From positions 5,270,001 to 5,334,000 of the forward strand of contig OY804578.1 of assembly GCA_963680875.1 (NCBI GenBank): a DNA stretch of 64,000 nucleotides, given 5' to 3'. Numbering within the stretch: position 1 is the stretch's first letter; every line of letters starts with the position of its first letter. Of this stretch, positions 47,281 through 61,074 are shown piece after piece. This DNA is from Bathymodiolus brooksi (Eukaryota > Mollusca > Bivalvia > Mytilida > Modiolidae). A program made the translations under genes and the position numbers. Under the pieces are notes generated by a model that searched no databases, was not told the DNA's origin, and saw only the letters and a list, made by a program, of their open reading frames with translations.

Positions 47281-50200
47281 GAGAGAAAAAATCATGACCT
47301 GTCTAGTACACAATAAACCTGTTAACAAAAAGGTGAGAGAGAAAAAATCATGACCTGTCTAGTACACAATAAACCTGTTAACAAAAAGGTGAGAGAGAAA
47401 AAATCATGACCTGTCTAGTACACAATAAACCTGTTAACAAAAAGGTGAAAGAAAAAATCATGATCTGTCTAGTACACAATAAACCTGTTAACAAAAAGGT
47501 GAGAGAAAAAATAATTACCTGTCTAGTACACAATAAACCTGCCAACAAAAAGGTGAGAGAAAATATCGTGACCTGTGTAGTACACACTACTCTATAGACC
47601 TGCCAACAAAAAGGTGAGAGAAAAAATCATGACCTGTCTAGTACACAATAAACCTGCCAACAAAAAGGTGAGAGAAAAAAATCATGACCTGTGTAGTACA
47701 CAATACTCAATAGACCTTCCAACTAAAAGGTGAGAGAACAAATCTTGACCCGTCTAGTACACAATAAACCTGTTAACAAAAAGGTGAGAAAGAAAATATC
47801 ATGACCTGTGTAGTACACAATAAACCTGTTAACAAAAAGGTGAGAGAAAATATCATGACCTGTGTAGTACACAATAAACCTGTTAATAAAAAGATGAGAA
47901 AAAATCATGACCTGTGTAGTACACAATAAACCTGTTAACAAAAAGATGAGAAAAAATCATGACCTGTGTAGTACACAATAAACCTATTAACAAAAAGATG
48001 AGAAAAAATCATGACCTGTCTAGTACACAATACTCAATAGACCTGCCAACTAAAAGGTGAGAGAAAAAATCATGACCTGTCTAGTACACAATAAACCTGT
48101 TAACAAAAAGGTGAGAGAGAAAAAATCATGACCTGTCTAGTACACAATAAACCTGTTAACAAAAAGGTGAGAGAGAAAAAATCATGACCTGTCTAGTACA
48201 CAATAAACCTGTTAACAAAAAGGTGAGAGAGAAAAAATCATGACCTGTCTAGTACACAATAAACCTGTTAACAAAAAGATGAGAGAGAAAAAATCATGAC
48301 CTGTCTAGTACACAATAAACCTGCCAACAAAAAGGTGAGAGAAAAAAATCATGACCTGTCTAGTACACAATAAACCTGCCAACAAAAAGGTGAGAGAAAA
48401 AAATCATGACCTGTGTAGTACACAATACTCAATAGACCTGCCAACTAAAAGGTGAGAGAAAAAATCATGACCTGTCTAGTACACAATAAACCTGTTAACA
48501 AAAAGGTGAGAGAGAAAAAATCATGACCTGTCTAGTACACAATAAACCTGTTAACAAAAAGGTGAGAGAGAAAAAATCATGACCTGTCTAGTACACAATA
48601 AACCTGTTAACAAAAATGTGAGAGAGAAAAAAATCATGACCTGTGTAGTACACAATAAACCTGTTAACAAAAAGGTGAGAGAGAAAAAATCATGATCTGT
48701 CTAGTACACAATAAACCTGTTAACAAAAAGGTGAGAGAAAAAAATCATGACCTGTGTAGTACACAATAAACCTGTTAACAAAAAGGTGAGAGAAAAAATA
48801 ATTACCTGTCTAGTACACAATAAACCTGCCAACAAAAAGGTGAGAGAAAATATCGTGACCTGTGTAGTACACACTACTCTATAGACCTGCCAACAAAAAG
48901 GTGAGAGAAAAAATCATGACCTGTGTAGTACACAATAAACCTGCCAACAAAAAGGTGAGAGAAAAAAATCATGACCTGTGTAGTACACAATACTCAATAG
49001 ACCTTCCAACTAAAAGGTGAGAGAACAAATCTTGACCCGTCTAGTACACAATAAACCTGTTAACAAAAAGGTGAGAAAGAAAATATCATGACCTGTGTAG
49101 TACACAATAAACCTGTTAACAAAAAGGTGAGAGAAAATATCATGACCTGTGTAGTACACAATAAACCTGTTAACAAAAAGATGAGAAAAAATCATGACCT
49201 GTGTAGTACACAATAAACCTGTTAACAAAAAGATGAGAAAAAATCATGACCTGTGTAGTACACAATAAACCTATTAACAAAAAGATGAGAAAAAATCATG
49301 ACCTGTCTAGTACACAATACTCAATAGACCTGCCAACTAAAAGGTGAGAGAAAAAATCATGACCTGTCTAGTACACAATAAACCTGTTAACAAAAAGGTG
49401 AGAGAGAAAAAATCATGACCTGTCTAGTACACAATAAACCTGTTAACAAAAAGGTGAGAGAGAAAAAATCATGACCTGTCTAGTACACAATAAACCTGTT
49501 AACAAAAAGGTGAGAGAGAAAAAATCATGACCTGTCTAGTACACAATAAACCTGTTAACAAAAAGATGAGAGAGAAAAAATCATGACCTGTCTAGTACAC
49601 AATAAACCTGCCAACAAAAAGGTGAGAGAAAAAAATCATGACCTGTCTAGTACACAATAAACCTGCCAACAAAAAGGTGAGAGAAAAAAATCATGACCTG
49701 TGTAGTACACAATACTCAATAGACCTGCCAACTAAAAGGTGAGAGAAAAAATCATGACCTGTCTAGTACACAATAAACCTGTTAACAAAAAGGTGAGAGA
49801 GAAAAAATCATGACCTGTCTAGTACACAATAAACCTGTTAACAAAAAGGTGAGAGAGAAAAAATCATGACCTGTCTAGTACACAATAAACCTGTTAACAA
49901 AAATGTGAGAGAGAAAAAAATCATGACCTGTGTAGTACACAATAAACCTGTTAACAAAAAGGTGAGAGAGAAAAAATCATGATCTGTCTAGTACACAATA
50001 AACCTGTTAACAAAAAGGTGAGAGAAAAAAATCATGACCTGTGTAGTACACAATAAACCTGTTAACAAAAAGGTGAGAGAAAAAATCATTACCTGTCTAG
50101 TACACAATAAACCTGCCAACAAAAAGGTGAGAGAAAATATCGTGACCTGTGTAGTACACACTACTCTATAGACCTGCCAACAAAAAGGTGAGAGAAAAAA

Positions 50201-51750
50201 TCATGACCTGTCTAGTACACAATAAACCTGCCAACAAAAAGGTGAGAGAAAAAAATCATGACCTGTGTAGTACACAATACTCAATAGACCTTCCAACTAA
50301 AAGGTGAGAGAACAAATCTTGACCTGTCTAGTACACAATAAACCTGTTAACAAAAAGGTGAGAAAGAAAATATCATGACCTGTGTAGTACACAATAAACC
50401 TGTTAACAAAAAGGTGAGAGAAAATATCATGACCTGTGTAGTACACAATAAACCTGTTAACAAAAAGATGAGAAAAAATCATGACCTGTGTAGTACACAA
50501 TAAACCTGTTAACAAAAAGATGAGAAAAAATCATGACCTGTCTAGTACACAATACTCAATAGACCTGCCAACTAAAAGGTGAGAGAAAAAATCATGACCT
50601 GTCTAGTACACAATAAACCTGTTAACAAAAAGGTGAGAGAGAAAAAATCATGACCTGTCTAGTACACAATAAACCTGTTAACAAAAAGGTGAGAGAGAAA
50701 AAATCATGACCTGTCTAGTACACAATAAACCTGTTAACAAAAAGGTGAGAGAGAAAAAATCATGACCTGTCTAGTACACAATAAACCTGTTAACAAAAAG
50801 GTGAGAGAGAAAAAATCATGACCTGTGTAGTACACAATAAACCTGTTAACAAAAAGGTGAGAGAGAAAAAATCATGATCTGTCTAGTACACAATAAACCT
50901 GTTAACAAAAAGGTGATAGAAAAAATCATGACCTGTGTAGTACACAATAAACCTGTTAACAAAAAGGTGAGAGAAAAAAATCATGACCTGTCTAGTACAC
51001 AATAAACCTGCCAACAAAAAGGTGAGAGAAAAAATCATGACCAGTCTAGTGGACAATAAACCTGCCAACAAAAAGGTGAGAGAAAAAAATCATGACCTGT
51101 CTAGTACACAATAAACCTGTTAACAAAAAGGTGAGAGGGAAAAAATCATGACCTGTGTAGTACACAATAAACCTGTTAACAAAAAGGTGAGAGAGAAAAA
51201 TCATGACCTGTGTAGTACACAATACTCAATAGACCTGCCAACAAAAAGGTGAGAAAAAATATCATGACCTGTGTAATACACAATACTCTATAGACCTGCC
51301 AACAAAAAGGTGAGAGAAAAAATCATGACCTGTCTAGTACACAATAAACCTGCCAACAAAAAGGTGAGAGAAAAAAATCATGACCTGTGTAGTACACAAT
51401 AAACCTATTAACAAAAAGATGAGAAAAAATCATGACCTGTCTAGTACACAATACTCAATAGACCTGCCAACTAAAAGGTGAGAGAAAAAATCATGACCTG
51501 TCTAGTACACAATAAACCTGTTAACAAAAAGGTGAGAGAGAAAAAATCATGACCTGTCTAGTACACAATAAACCTGTTAACAAAAAGGTGAGAGAGAAAA
51601 AATCATGACCTGTCTAGTACACAATAAACCTGTTAACAAAAAGGTGAGAGAGAAAAAATCATGACCTGTCTAGTACACAATAAACCTGTTAACAAAAAGG
51701 TGAAAGAAAAAATCATGATCTGTCTAGTACACAATAAACCTGTTAACAAA
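43240..51750 (+). repeat. 4255-bp tandem duplication in the array
   Basis: 43240-47495 and 47495-51750 are copies at 4255-bp offset, carrying rare variants at matching places: GAGAAAAAATAATTACC at 43245 and 47500, and ACCAGTCTAGTGGACAATAA at about 46785 and 51040. They look nearly identical, implying a recent event or an assembly duplication. Confidence 0.88.
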
Positions 51751-54700
51751 AAGGTGATAGAGAAAAAATCATGACCTGTCTAGTACACAATAAACCTGCC
51801 AACAAAAAGGTGAGAGAAAAAAATCATGACCTGTCTAGTACACAATAAACCTGCCAACAAAAAGGTGAGAGAAAAAAATCATGACCTGTGTAGTACACAA
51901 TACTCAATAGACCTGCCAACTAAAAGGTGAGAGAAAAAATCATGACCTGTCTAGTACACAATAAACCTGTTAACAAAAAGGTGAGAGAAAAAATCATGAC
52001 CTGTCTAGTACACAATAAACCTGTTAACAAAAAGGTGAGAGAGAAAAAATCATGACCTGTCTAGTACACAATAAACCTGTTAACAAAAAGGTGAGAGAGA
52101 AAAAATCATGATCTGTCTAGTACACAATAAACCTGTTAACAAAAAGGTGAGAGAGAAAAAAATCATGACCTGTGTAGTACACAATAAACCTGTTAACAAA
52201 AAGGTGAGAGAAAAAATAATTACCTGTCTAGTACACAATAAACCTGCCAACAAAAAGGTGAGAGAAAATATCGTGACCTGTGTAGTACACACTACTCTAT
52301 AGACCTGCCAACAAAAAGGTGAGAGAAAAAATCATGACCTGTCTAGTACACAATAAACCTGCCAACAAAAAGGTGAGAGAAAAAAATCATGACCTGTGTA
52401 GTACACAATACTCAATAGACCTTCCAACTAAAAGGTGAGAGAACAAATCTTGACCTGTCTAGTACACAATAAACCTGTTAACAAAAAGGTGAGAAAGAAA
52501 ATATCATGACCTGTGTAGTACACAATAAACCTGTTAACAAAAAGGTGAGAGAAAATATCATGACCTGTGTAGTACACAATAAACCTATTAACAAAAAGAT
52601 GAGAAAAAATCATGACCTGTGTAGTACACAATAAACCTGTTAACAAAAAGATGAGAAAAAATCATGACCTGTCTAGTACACAATACTCAATAGACCTGCC
52701 AACTAAAAGGTGAGAGAAAAAATCATGACCTGTCTAGTACACAATAAACCTGTTAACAAAAAGGTGAGAGAGAAAAAATCATGACCTGTCTAGTACACAA
52801 TAAACCTGTTAACAAAAAGGTGAGAGAGAAAAAATCATGACCTGTCTAGTACACAATAAACCTGTTAACAAAAAGGTGAGAGAAAAAATCATGATCTGTC
52901 TAGTACACAATAAACCTGTTAACAAAAAGGTGATAGAGAAAAAATCATGACCTGTCTAGTACACAATAAACCTGTTAACAAAAAGGTGAGAGAAAAAAAA
53001 TCATGACCTGTCTAGTACACAATAAACCTGTTTACAAAAAGGTGAGAGGGAAAAAATCATGCCCTGTGTAGTACACAATAAACCTGTTAACAAAAAGGTG
53101 AGAGAGAAAATCATGACCTGTGTAGTACACAATAAACCTGTTAACAAAAAGGTGAGAGAAAAAATCATGACCTGTCTAGTACACAATAAACCTGTTAACA
53201 AATAGGTGAGAGAGAAAAAATCATGATCTGTCTAGTACACAATAAACCTGATAACAAAAAGGTGAGAGAAAAAATCATGACCTGTCTAGTACACAATAAA
53301 CCTGCCAACAAAAAGGTGAGAGAAAATATCATGACCTGTGTAGTACACAATACTCAATAGACCTGCCAACTAAAATTTGAGAGAAAAAATCATGACCTGT
53401 CTAGTACACAATAAACCTGCCAACAAAAAGGTGAGAGAAAAAAATCATGACCTGTGTAGTACACAATACTCAATAGACCTGCCAACTAAAAGGTGAGAGA
53501 AAAAATCATGACCTGTCTAGTACACAATAAACCTGTTAACAAAAAGGTGAGAGAGAAAAAATCATGACCTGTCTAGTACACAATAAACCTGTTAACAAAA
53601 AGGTGAGAGAGAAAAAATCATGACCTGTCTAGTACACAATAAACCTGTTAACAAAAAGGTGAGAGAGAAAAAATCATGACCTGTCTAGTACACAATAAAC
53701 CTGTTAACAAAAAGGTGAGAGAGAAAAAATCATGACCTGTGTAGTACACAATAAACCTGTTAACAAAAAGGTGAGATAGAAAAAATCATGATCTGTCTAG
53801 TACACAATAAACCTGTTAACAAAAAGGTGATAGAAAAAATCATGACCTGTGTAGTACACAATAAACCTGTTAACAAAAAGGTGAGAGAAAAAATCATGAC
53901 CTGTCTAGTACACAATAAACCTGCCAACAAAAAGGTGAGAGAAAAAATCATGACCAGTCTAGTGCACAATAAACCTGCCAACAAAAAGGTGAGAGAAAAA
54001 AATCATGACCTGTCTAGTACACAATAAACCTGTTAACAAAAAGGTGAGAGAGAAAAAATCATGACCTGTGTAGTACACAATAAACCTGTTAACAAAAAGA
54101 TGAGAAAAAATCATGACCTGTGTAGTACACAATAAACCTGCCAACAAGAAGGTGAGTGAAAAAATCATGACCTGTATAGTACACAATACTCAATAGACCT
54201 GCCAACAAAAAGGTGAGAGAAAAAATCATGACCTGTCTAGTACACAATAAACCTGCCAACAAAAAGGTGAGAGAAAAAATCATGACCTGTCTAGTACACA
54301 ATAAACCTGCCAACAAAAAGGTGAGAGAAAAAATCATGACCTGTCTAGTACACAATAAACCTGCCAACAAAAAGGTGAGAAAAATATCATGACCTGTCTA
54401 GTACACAATAAACCTGCCAACTAAAAGGTAAGAAAAAAATCATGACCTGTGTAGTACACAATAAACCTGCCAACAAAAAGGTGAGATAAAAATCTTGACC
54501 TGTCTAGTACACAATAAACCTACCAACTAAAAGGTGAGAAAAAAATCATGACCTGTGTAGTACACAATAAACCTGCCAACAAAAAAGTGAGAGAGAAAAA
54601 ATCATGACCTGTGTAGTACACAATAAACCTGCCAACAAAAAGGTGAGATAAAAATCATGACCTGTGTAGTACACAATACTCAATAGACTTGCCAACAAAA

Positions 54701-57700
54701 AGGTGAGAGAAAAAATCATGACCTGTCTAGTACACAATAAACCTGCCAACAAAAAGGTGAGAGAAAAAAGTCATGACCTGTCTAGTACACAATAAACCTG
54801 TTAACAAAAAGGTGAGAGAGAAAAAATCATGACCTGTGTAGTACACAATAAACCTGTTAACAAAAAGGTGAGAGAAAAAATCATGATCTGTCTAGTACAC
54901 AATAAACCTGTTAACAAAAAGGTGATAGAGAAAAAATCATGATCTGTCTAGTACACAATAAACCTGTTAACAAAAAGGTGAGAGAGAAAAAATCACGACC
55001 TGTCTAGTACACAATAAACCTGTTAACAAAAAGGTGAGAGAGAAAAAATCACGACTTGTCTAGTACACAATAAACCTGTTAACAAAAAGGTGAGAGAGAA
55101 AAAATCATGATCTATCTAGTACACAATAAACCTGTTAACAAAAAGGTGAGAGTAAAAATCATGATCTGTCTAGTACACAATAAACCTGTTAACAAAAAGG
55201 TGATAGAGAAAAAATCATGACCTGTTTAGTACACAATAAACCTGCCAACAAAAAGGTGAGAGAAAATATCATGACCTGTGTAGTACACAATACTCAATAG
55301 ACCTGCCAACAAAAAGGTGAGAGAAAAAAATCATGACCTGTCTAGTACACAATAAACCTGCCAACAAAAAGGTGAGAGAAAAAAATCATGACCTGTGTAG
55401 TACACAATACTCAATAGACCTGCCAACTAAAAGGTGAGAGAAAAAATCATGACCTGTCTAGTACACAATAAACCTGTTAACAAAACGGTGAGAGAGAAAA
55501 AATCATGACCTGTCTAGTACACAATAAACCTGTTAACAAAAAGATGAGAGAGAAAAAATCATGACCTGTCTAGTACACAATAAACCTGTTAACAAAAAGG
55601 TGAGAGAGAAAAAATCATGACCTGTCTAGTACACAATAAACCCGTTAACAAAAATGTGAGAGAGAAAAAATCATGACCTGTGTAGTACACAATAAACCTG
55701 TTAACAAAAAGGTGAGAGAGAAAAAATCATGATCTGCCTAGTACACAATAAACCTGTTAACAAAAAGGTGAGAGAAAAAAATCATGACCTGTGTAGTACA
55801 CAATAAACCTGTTAACAAAAAGATGAGAGAAAAAATAATTACCTGTCTAGTACACAATAAACATGCCAACAAAAAGGTGAGAGAAAATATCATGACCTGT
55901 GTAGTACACAATACTCTATAGACCTGCCAACAAAAAGGTGAGAGAAAAAATCATGACCTGTCTAGTACACAATAAACCTGCCAACAAAAAGGTGAGAGAA
56001 AAAAATCATGACCTGTGTAGTACACAATACTCAATAGACCTTCCAACTAAAAGGTGAGAGAACAAATCTTGACCTGTCTAGTACACAATAAACCTGTTAA
56101 CAAAAAGGTGAGAAAGAAAATATCATGACCTGTGTAGTACACAATAAACCTGTTAACAAAAAGGTGAGAGAAAATATCATGACCTGTGTAGTACACAATA
56201 AACCTGTTAACAAAAAGATGAGAAAAAATCATGACCTGTGTAGTACACAATAAACCTGTTAACAAAAAGATGAGAAAAAATCATGACCTGTCTAGTACAC
56301 AATACTCAATAGACCTGCCAACTAAAAGGTGAGAAAAAAAATCATGACCTGTCTAGTACACAATACTCAATAGACCTGCCAACTAAAAGGTGAGAGAAAA
56401 AATCATGACCTGTCTAGTACACAATAAACCTGTTAACAAAAAGGTGAGAGAGAAAAAATCATGACCTGTCTAGTACACAATAAACCTGTTAACAAAAAGG
56501 TGAGAGAGAAAAAATCATGACCTGTCTAGTACACAATAAACCTGTTAACAAAAAGGTGAGAGAAAAAATCATGATCTGTCTAGTACACAATAAACCTGTT
56601 AACAAAAAGGTGATAGAGAAAAAATCATGATATGTCTAGTACACAATAAACCTGTTAACAAAAAGGTGAGAAAAAAAAAATCATGACCTGTCTAGTACAC
56701 AATAAACCTGTTAACAAAAAGGTGAGAGGGAAAAAATCATGACCTGTGTAGTACACAATAAACCTGTTAACAAAAAGGTGAGAGAGAAAATCATGACCTG
56801 TGTAGTACACAATAAACCTGTTAACAAAAAGGTGAGAGAAAAAATCATGACCTGTCTAGTACACAATAAACCTGTTAACAAAAAGGTGAGAGAGAAAAAA
56901 TCATGATCTGTCTAGTACACAATAAACCTGTTAACAAAAAGGTGAGAGAAAAAATCATGACCTGTCTAGTACACAATAAACCTGCCAACAAAAAGGTGAG
57001 AGAAAATATCATGACCTGTGTAGTACACAATACTCAATAGACCTGCCAACAAAAAGGTGAGAGAAAAATTCATGACCTGTCTAGTACACAATAAACCTGC
57101 CAACAAAAAGGTGAGAGAAAAAAATCATGACCTGTGTAGTACACAATACTCAATAGACCTGCCAACTAAAAGGTGAGAGAAAAAATCATGACCTGTCTAG
57201 TACACAATAAACCTGTTAACAAAAAGGTGAGAGAGAAAAAATCATGACCTGTCTAGTACACAATAAACCTGTTAACAAAAAGGTGAAAGAGAAAAAATCA
57301 TGACCTGTCTAGTACACAATAAACCTGTTAACAAAAAGGTGAGAGAGAAAAAATTATGACCTGTCTAGTACACAATAAACCTGTTAACAAAAAGGTGAGA
57401 GAGAAAAAATCATGACCTGTGTAGTACACAATAAACCTGCCAACAAAAAGGTGAGATAAAAATCATGACCTGTCTAGTACACAATAAACCTGCCAACTAA
57501 AAGGTGAGAAAAAAATCATGACCTGTGTAGTACACAATAAACCTGCCAACAAAAAAGTGAGAGAGAAAAAATCATGACCTGTGTAGTACACAATAAACCT
57601 GCCAACAAAAAGGTGAGATAAAAATCATGACCTGTGTAGTACACAATACTCAATAGACTTGCCAACAAAAAGGTGAGAGAAAAAATTATGACCTGTCTAG

Positions 57701-60330
57701 TACACAATAAACCTGCCAACAAAAAGGTGAGAGAAAAAAGTCATGACCTGTCTAGTACACAATAAACCTGTTAACAAAAAGGTGAGAGAGAAAAAATCAT
57801 GACCTGTGTAGTACACAATAAACCTGTTAACAAAAAGATGAGAAAAAATCATGACCTGTCTAGTACACAATAAACCTGTTAACAAAAAGGTGAGAGAGAA
57901 AAAATCATGATCTGTCTAGTACACAATAAATCTGTTAAGAAAAAGGTGAGAGAAAAAATCATGACCTGTCTAGTACACAATAAACCTGCCAACAAAAAGG
58001 CGAGAGAAAATATCATGACCTGTTTAGTACACAATACTCAATAGACCTGCCAACAAAAAGGTGAGAGAAAAATTCATGACCTGTCTAGTACACAATAAAC
58101 CTGCCAACAAAAAGGTGAGAGAAAAAAATCATGACCTGTGTAGTACACAATACTCAATAGACCTGCCAACTAAAAGGTGAGAGAAAAAATCATGACCTGT
58201 CTAGTACACAATAAACCTGTTAACAAAAAGGTGAGAGAGAAAAAATCATGACCTGTCTAGTACACAATAAACCTGTTAACAAAAAGGTGAGAGAGAAAAA
58301 ATCATGACCTGTCTAGTACACAATAAACCTGTTAACAAAAAGGTGAGAGAGAAAAAATCATGACCTGTCTAGTACACAATAAACCTGTTAACAAAAAGGT
58401 GAGAGAGAAAAAATCATGACCTGTGTAGTACACAATAAACCTGTTAACAAAAAGGTGAGAGAGAAAAAATCATGATCTGTCTAGTACACAATAAACCTGT
58501 TAACAAAAAGGTGATAGAAAAAATCATGACCTGTGTAGTACACAATAAACCTGTTAACAAAAAGGTGAGAGAGAAAAAATCATGACCTGTGTAGTACACA
58601 ATAAACCTGCCAACAAAAAGGTGAGATAAAAATCATGACCTGTCTAGTACACAATAAACCTGCCAACTAAAAGGTGAGAAAAAAATCATGACCTGTGTAG
58701 TACACAATAAACCTGCGAACAAAAAAGTGAGAGAGAAAAAATCATGACCTGTGTAGTACACAATAAACCTGCCAACAAAAAGGTGAGATAAAAATCATGA
58801 CCTGTGTAGTACACAATACTCAATAGACTTGCCAACAAAAAGGTGAGAGAAAAAATTATGACCTGTCTAGTACACAATAAACCTGCCAACAAAAAGGTGA
58901 GAGAAAAAAGTCATGACCTGTCTAGTACACAATAAACCTGTTAACAAAAAGGTGAGAGAGAAAAAATCATGACCTGTGTAGTACACAATAAACCTGTTAA
59001 CAAAAAGATGAGAAAAAATCATGACCTGTGTAGTATACAATAAACCTGCCAACAAGAAGGTGAGTGAAAAAATCATGACCTGTGTAGTACACAATAAACC
59101 TGCTAACAAAAAGGTGAGAGAAAAATCATGACCTGTGTAGTACACAATAAACCTGCCAACAAAAAGGTGAGAGTAAAATCATGACCTGTGTAGTACACAA
59201 TACTCAATAGACCTGCCAACAAAAAGGTGAGAGAAAAAATCATGACCTGTCTAGTACACAATAAACCTGCCAACAAAAAGGTGAGAGAAAAAATCATGAC
59301 CTGTCTAGTACACAATAAACCTGCCAACAAAAAGGTGAGAGAAAAAATTATGACCTGTCTAGTACACAATAAATCTGCCAACAAAAAGGTGAGAAAAATA
59401 TCATGACCTGTCTAGTACACAATAAACCTGCCAACTAAAAGGTAAGAAAAAAATCATGACCTGTGTAGTACACAATAAACTGCCAACAAAAAAGTGAGAG
59501 AGAAAAAATCATGACCTGTGTAGTACACAATAAACCTGCCAACAAAAAGGTGAGATAAAAATCATGGCCTGTCTAGTACACAATAAACCTGCCAACAAAA
59601 AGGTGAGATAAACATCATGACCTGTGTAGTACACAATAAACCTGCCAACAAGAAGGTGAGTGAAAAAATCATGATCTGTGTAGTACACAATAAACCTGCC
59701 AACAAAAAGGTGAGAGAAAAATCAGGACCTGTCTAGTACACAATAAACCTGCCAACTAAAAGGTGAGAGAAAAAATCATGACCTGTCTAGTACTCAATAA
59801 ACCTGTTATCAAAAAGGTGAGAGAGAAAAAATCATGATCTGTCTAGTACACAATAAACCTGCCAACTAAAAGGTCAGAGAAAAGTCATGACCTGTGTAGT
59901 ACACAATACTCAATAGACCTGCCAACTAAAAGGTGAGAGAAAAAATCATGACCTGTCTAGTACTGAATAAACCTGTTATCAAAAAGGGGAGAGAGAAAAA
60001 ATCATGATCTGTCTAGTACACAATAAACCTGTTAACAAAAAGATGAGAGAAAAGTCATGACCTGTCTAGTACACAATAAACCTGTTAACAAAAAGGTGAG
60101 AGAAAAGTCATGACCTGTCTAGTACACAATAAACCTGTTAACAAAAAGGTGAGAGAAAAGTCATGACCTGTCTAGTACACAATAAACCTGTTAACAAAAA
60201 GGTGAGAGAAATATCATGACCTGTGTAGTACACAATACTCAATAGACCTGCCAACTAAAAGGTGAGATAAAAATCATGACCTGTGTGGTACTCAATAAAC
60301 CTTCCAACAAATCTGCCGAAAGGTCGAGAT

Positions 60331-60721
60331 AAATATGATATATCTTGGAATGATAGATCCTTATATTAATCGATATGAGTCAGTAATTGTTTTATTACAT
60401 GAAACTGTTATTAATGTCCTCTGGGTCATGTTTTATAAATTGGCATTATAAACATTGTTTTTTGTAAATTTTAATGGTAACAAGATTTAGACAGAAAATC
60501 GGAAAACCCCTACTTTTAATTTTAGTATCACGTAAGGTTAATATAACGTTCCAAAGGCTCCTCTAGAACGACCTATATTAATCTTTGCGGAAATTGAAGG
60601 CTTAGACAATATTCATAAAGTTATATCAAGAAAAAATCCTATGCTTTTAGACAATCGGATAAATGAAATATTTATAGTCATATAATAATATTTGTTCTCT
60701 CATGTCTTTTTCCTTTGTCAG
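60331..60721 (+). other. Unique 3' part of intron 2
   Basis: AT-rich. No repeats apart from the decoy acceptor at its end. Confidence 0.6.
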
Positions 60722-60750
60722 ATTCAATGGAGATATATTACATAGATTAC
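60708..60750 (+). repeat. Decoy copy of the exon 3 acceptor and start
   Basis: TCCTTTGTCAG|ATTCAATGGAGATATATTAC at 60711-60741 resembles the true TTTTGTTGTCAG|ATTGAATGGAGGGGTATTGC 75 bp downstream. The decoy frame meets TAG after seven codons, so its use would truncate the protein. Confidence 0.7.
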
Positions 60751-60796
60751 CAATAAACATATAATAGTTCTTAATCATATATTCTTTTGTTGTCAG

Positions 60797-61016
60797 ATTG
60801 AATGGAGGGGTATTGCACCAGACAATACAAATATTCTGATATCAGAAGACCAAGATTCTAAAGATGCCTACAGATATCAGATAGACCAGCCATCTGCTAT
60901 TTCATGGAGAGTTAAAATTCAGAATATACAGATAGCTGATGAAATGAGGTACATGTGTCAGGTAGAAATTGGCGAGCAGAAATATGCCACAGAAGAGAGA
61001 TATATCAGGGTCACAG
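60797..61016 (+). CDS. Exon 3 of the IgSF gene: C-terminal half of Ig domain 1
   Basis: The acceptor TTTTGTTGTCAG ends at 60796 and the donor ACAG|GTATGT is at 61017. Starts in phase 0, ends in phase 1. The 73 codons begin IEWRGIAPDNTNILISEDQD and continue with YRYQIDQPSAISWRVKIQNI and ADEMRYMCQVEIGEQKYATE, ending RYIRVT. The C-strand Trp (IEW, residue 66 of the joined product), the E-strand WRVKIQNI and the F-strand D-x-x-x-Y-x-C (second cysteine, residue 117) complete the Ig fold. Cysteine spacing is 64. The usual Gly/Ala before Tyr is replaced (DEMRY). This pattern is closest to lachesin/neurotrimin-type domain 1. Further Ig exons and the anchor must lie beyond 64000. Confidence 0.9.
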
Positions 61017-61074
61017 GTATGTTATGGGGTATTGTTATCACCTGCCAGTAAGCATTTGAATCATTAAGTTTTAC

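Larger units (their letters stand above)
35472..60330 (+). repeat. 25-kb satellite made of the exon 2 tail plus its splice donor
   Basis: About 440 tandem units of 54 or 56 bp: ATGACCTGTCTAGTACACAA, then TAAACCTGTTAACAAAAAG, then GTGAGAGAGAAAAAATC. The first unit, within exon 2 (35472-35510), codes MTCVVHNKPADKK and is followed by the true donor. Later units change GCCGAC to GCCAAC or GTTAAC and often TGTGTAG to TGTCTAG. The 54-bp form lacks one GA and keeps the reading frame; the 56-bp form brings TGA into frame. A variant adds seven bases (ACAATACTCAATAGACCTG). The array fills nearly all of intron 2. Units contain a donor but no polypyrimidine tract, so they cannot be stand-alone exons. Open frames on both strands in the array are by-products. 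Array length may be misassembled. Confidence 0.97.

Noticed and set aside
35472..60330. Regular repeats suggesting a CRISPR array or a repeat-protein gene
   Set aside because: Units are contiguous without unique spacers, 56-bp units break the frame, and the unit is clearly the exon 2 tail plus donor. Open frames on both strands come from the period.
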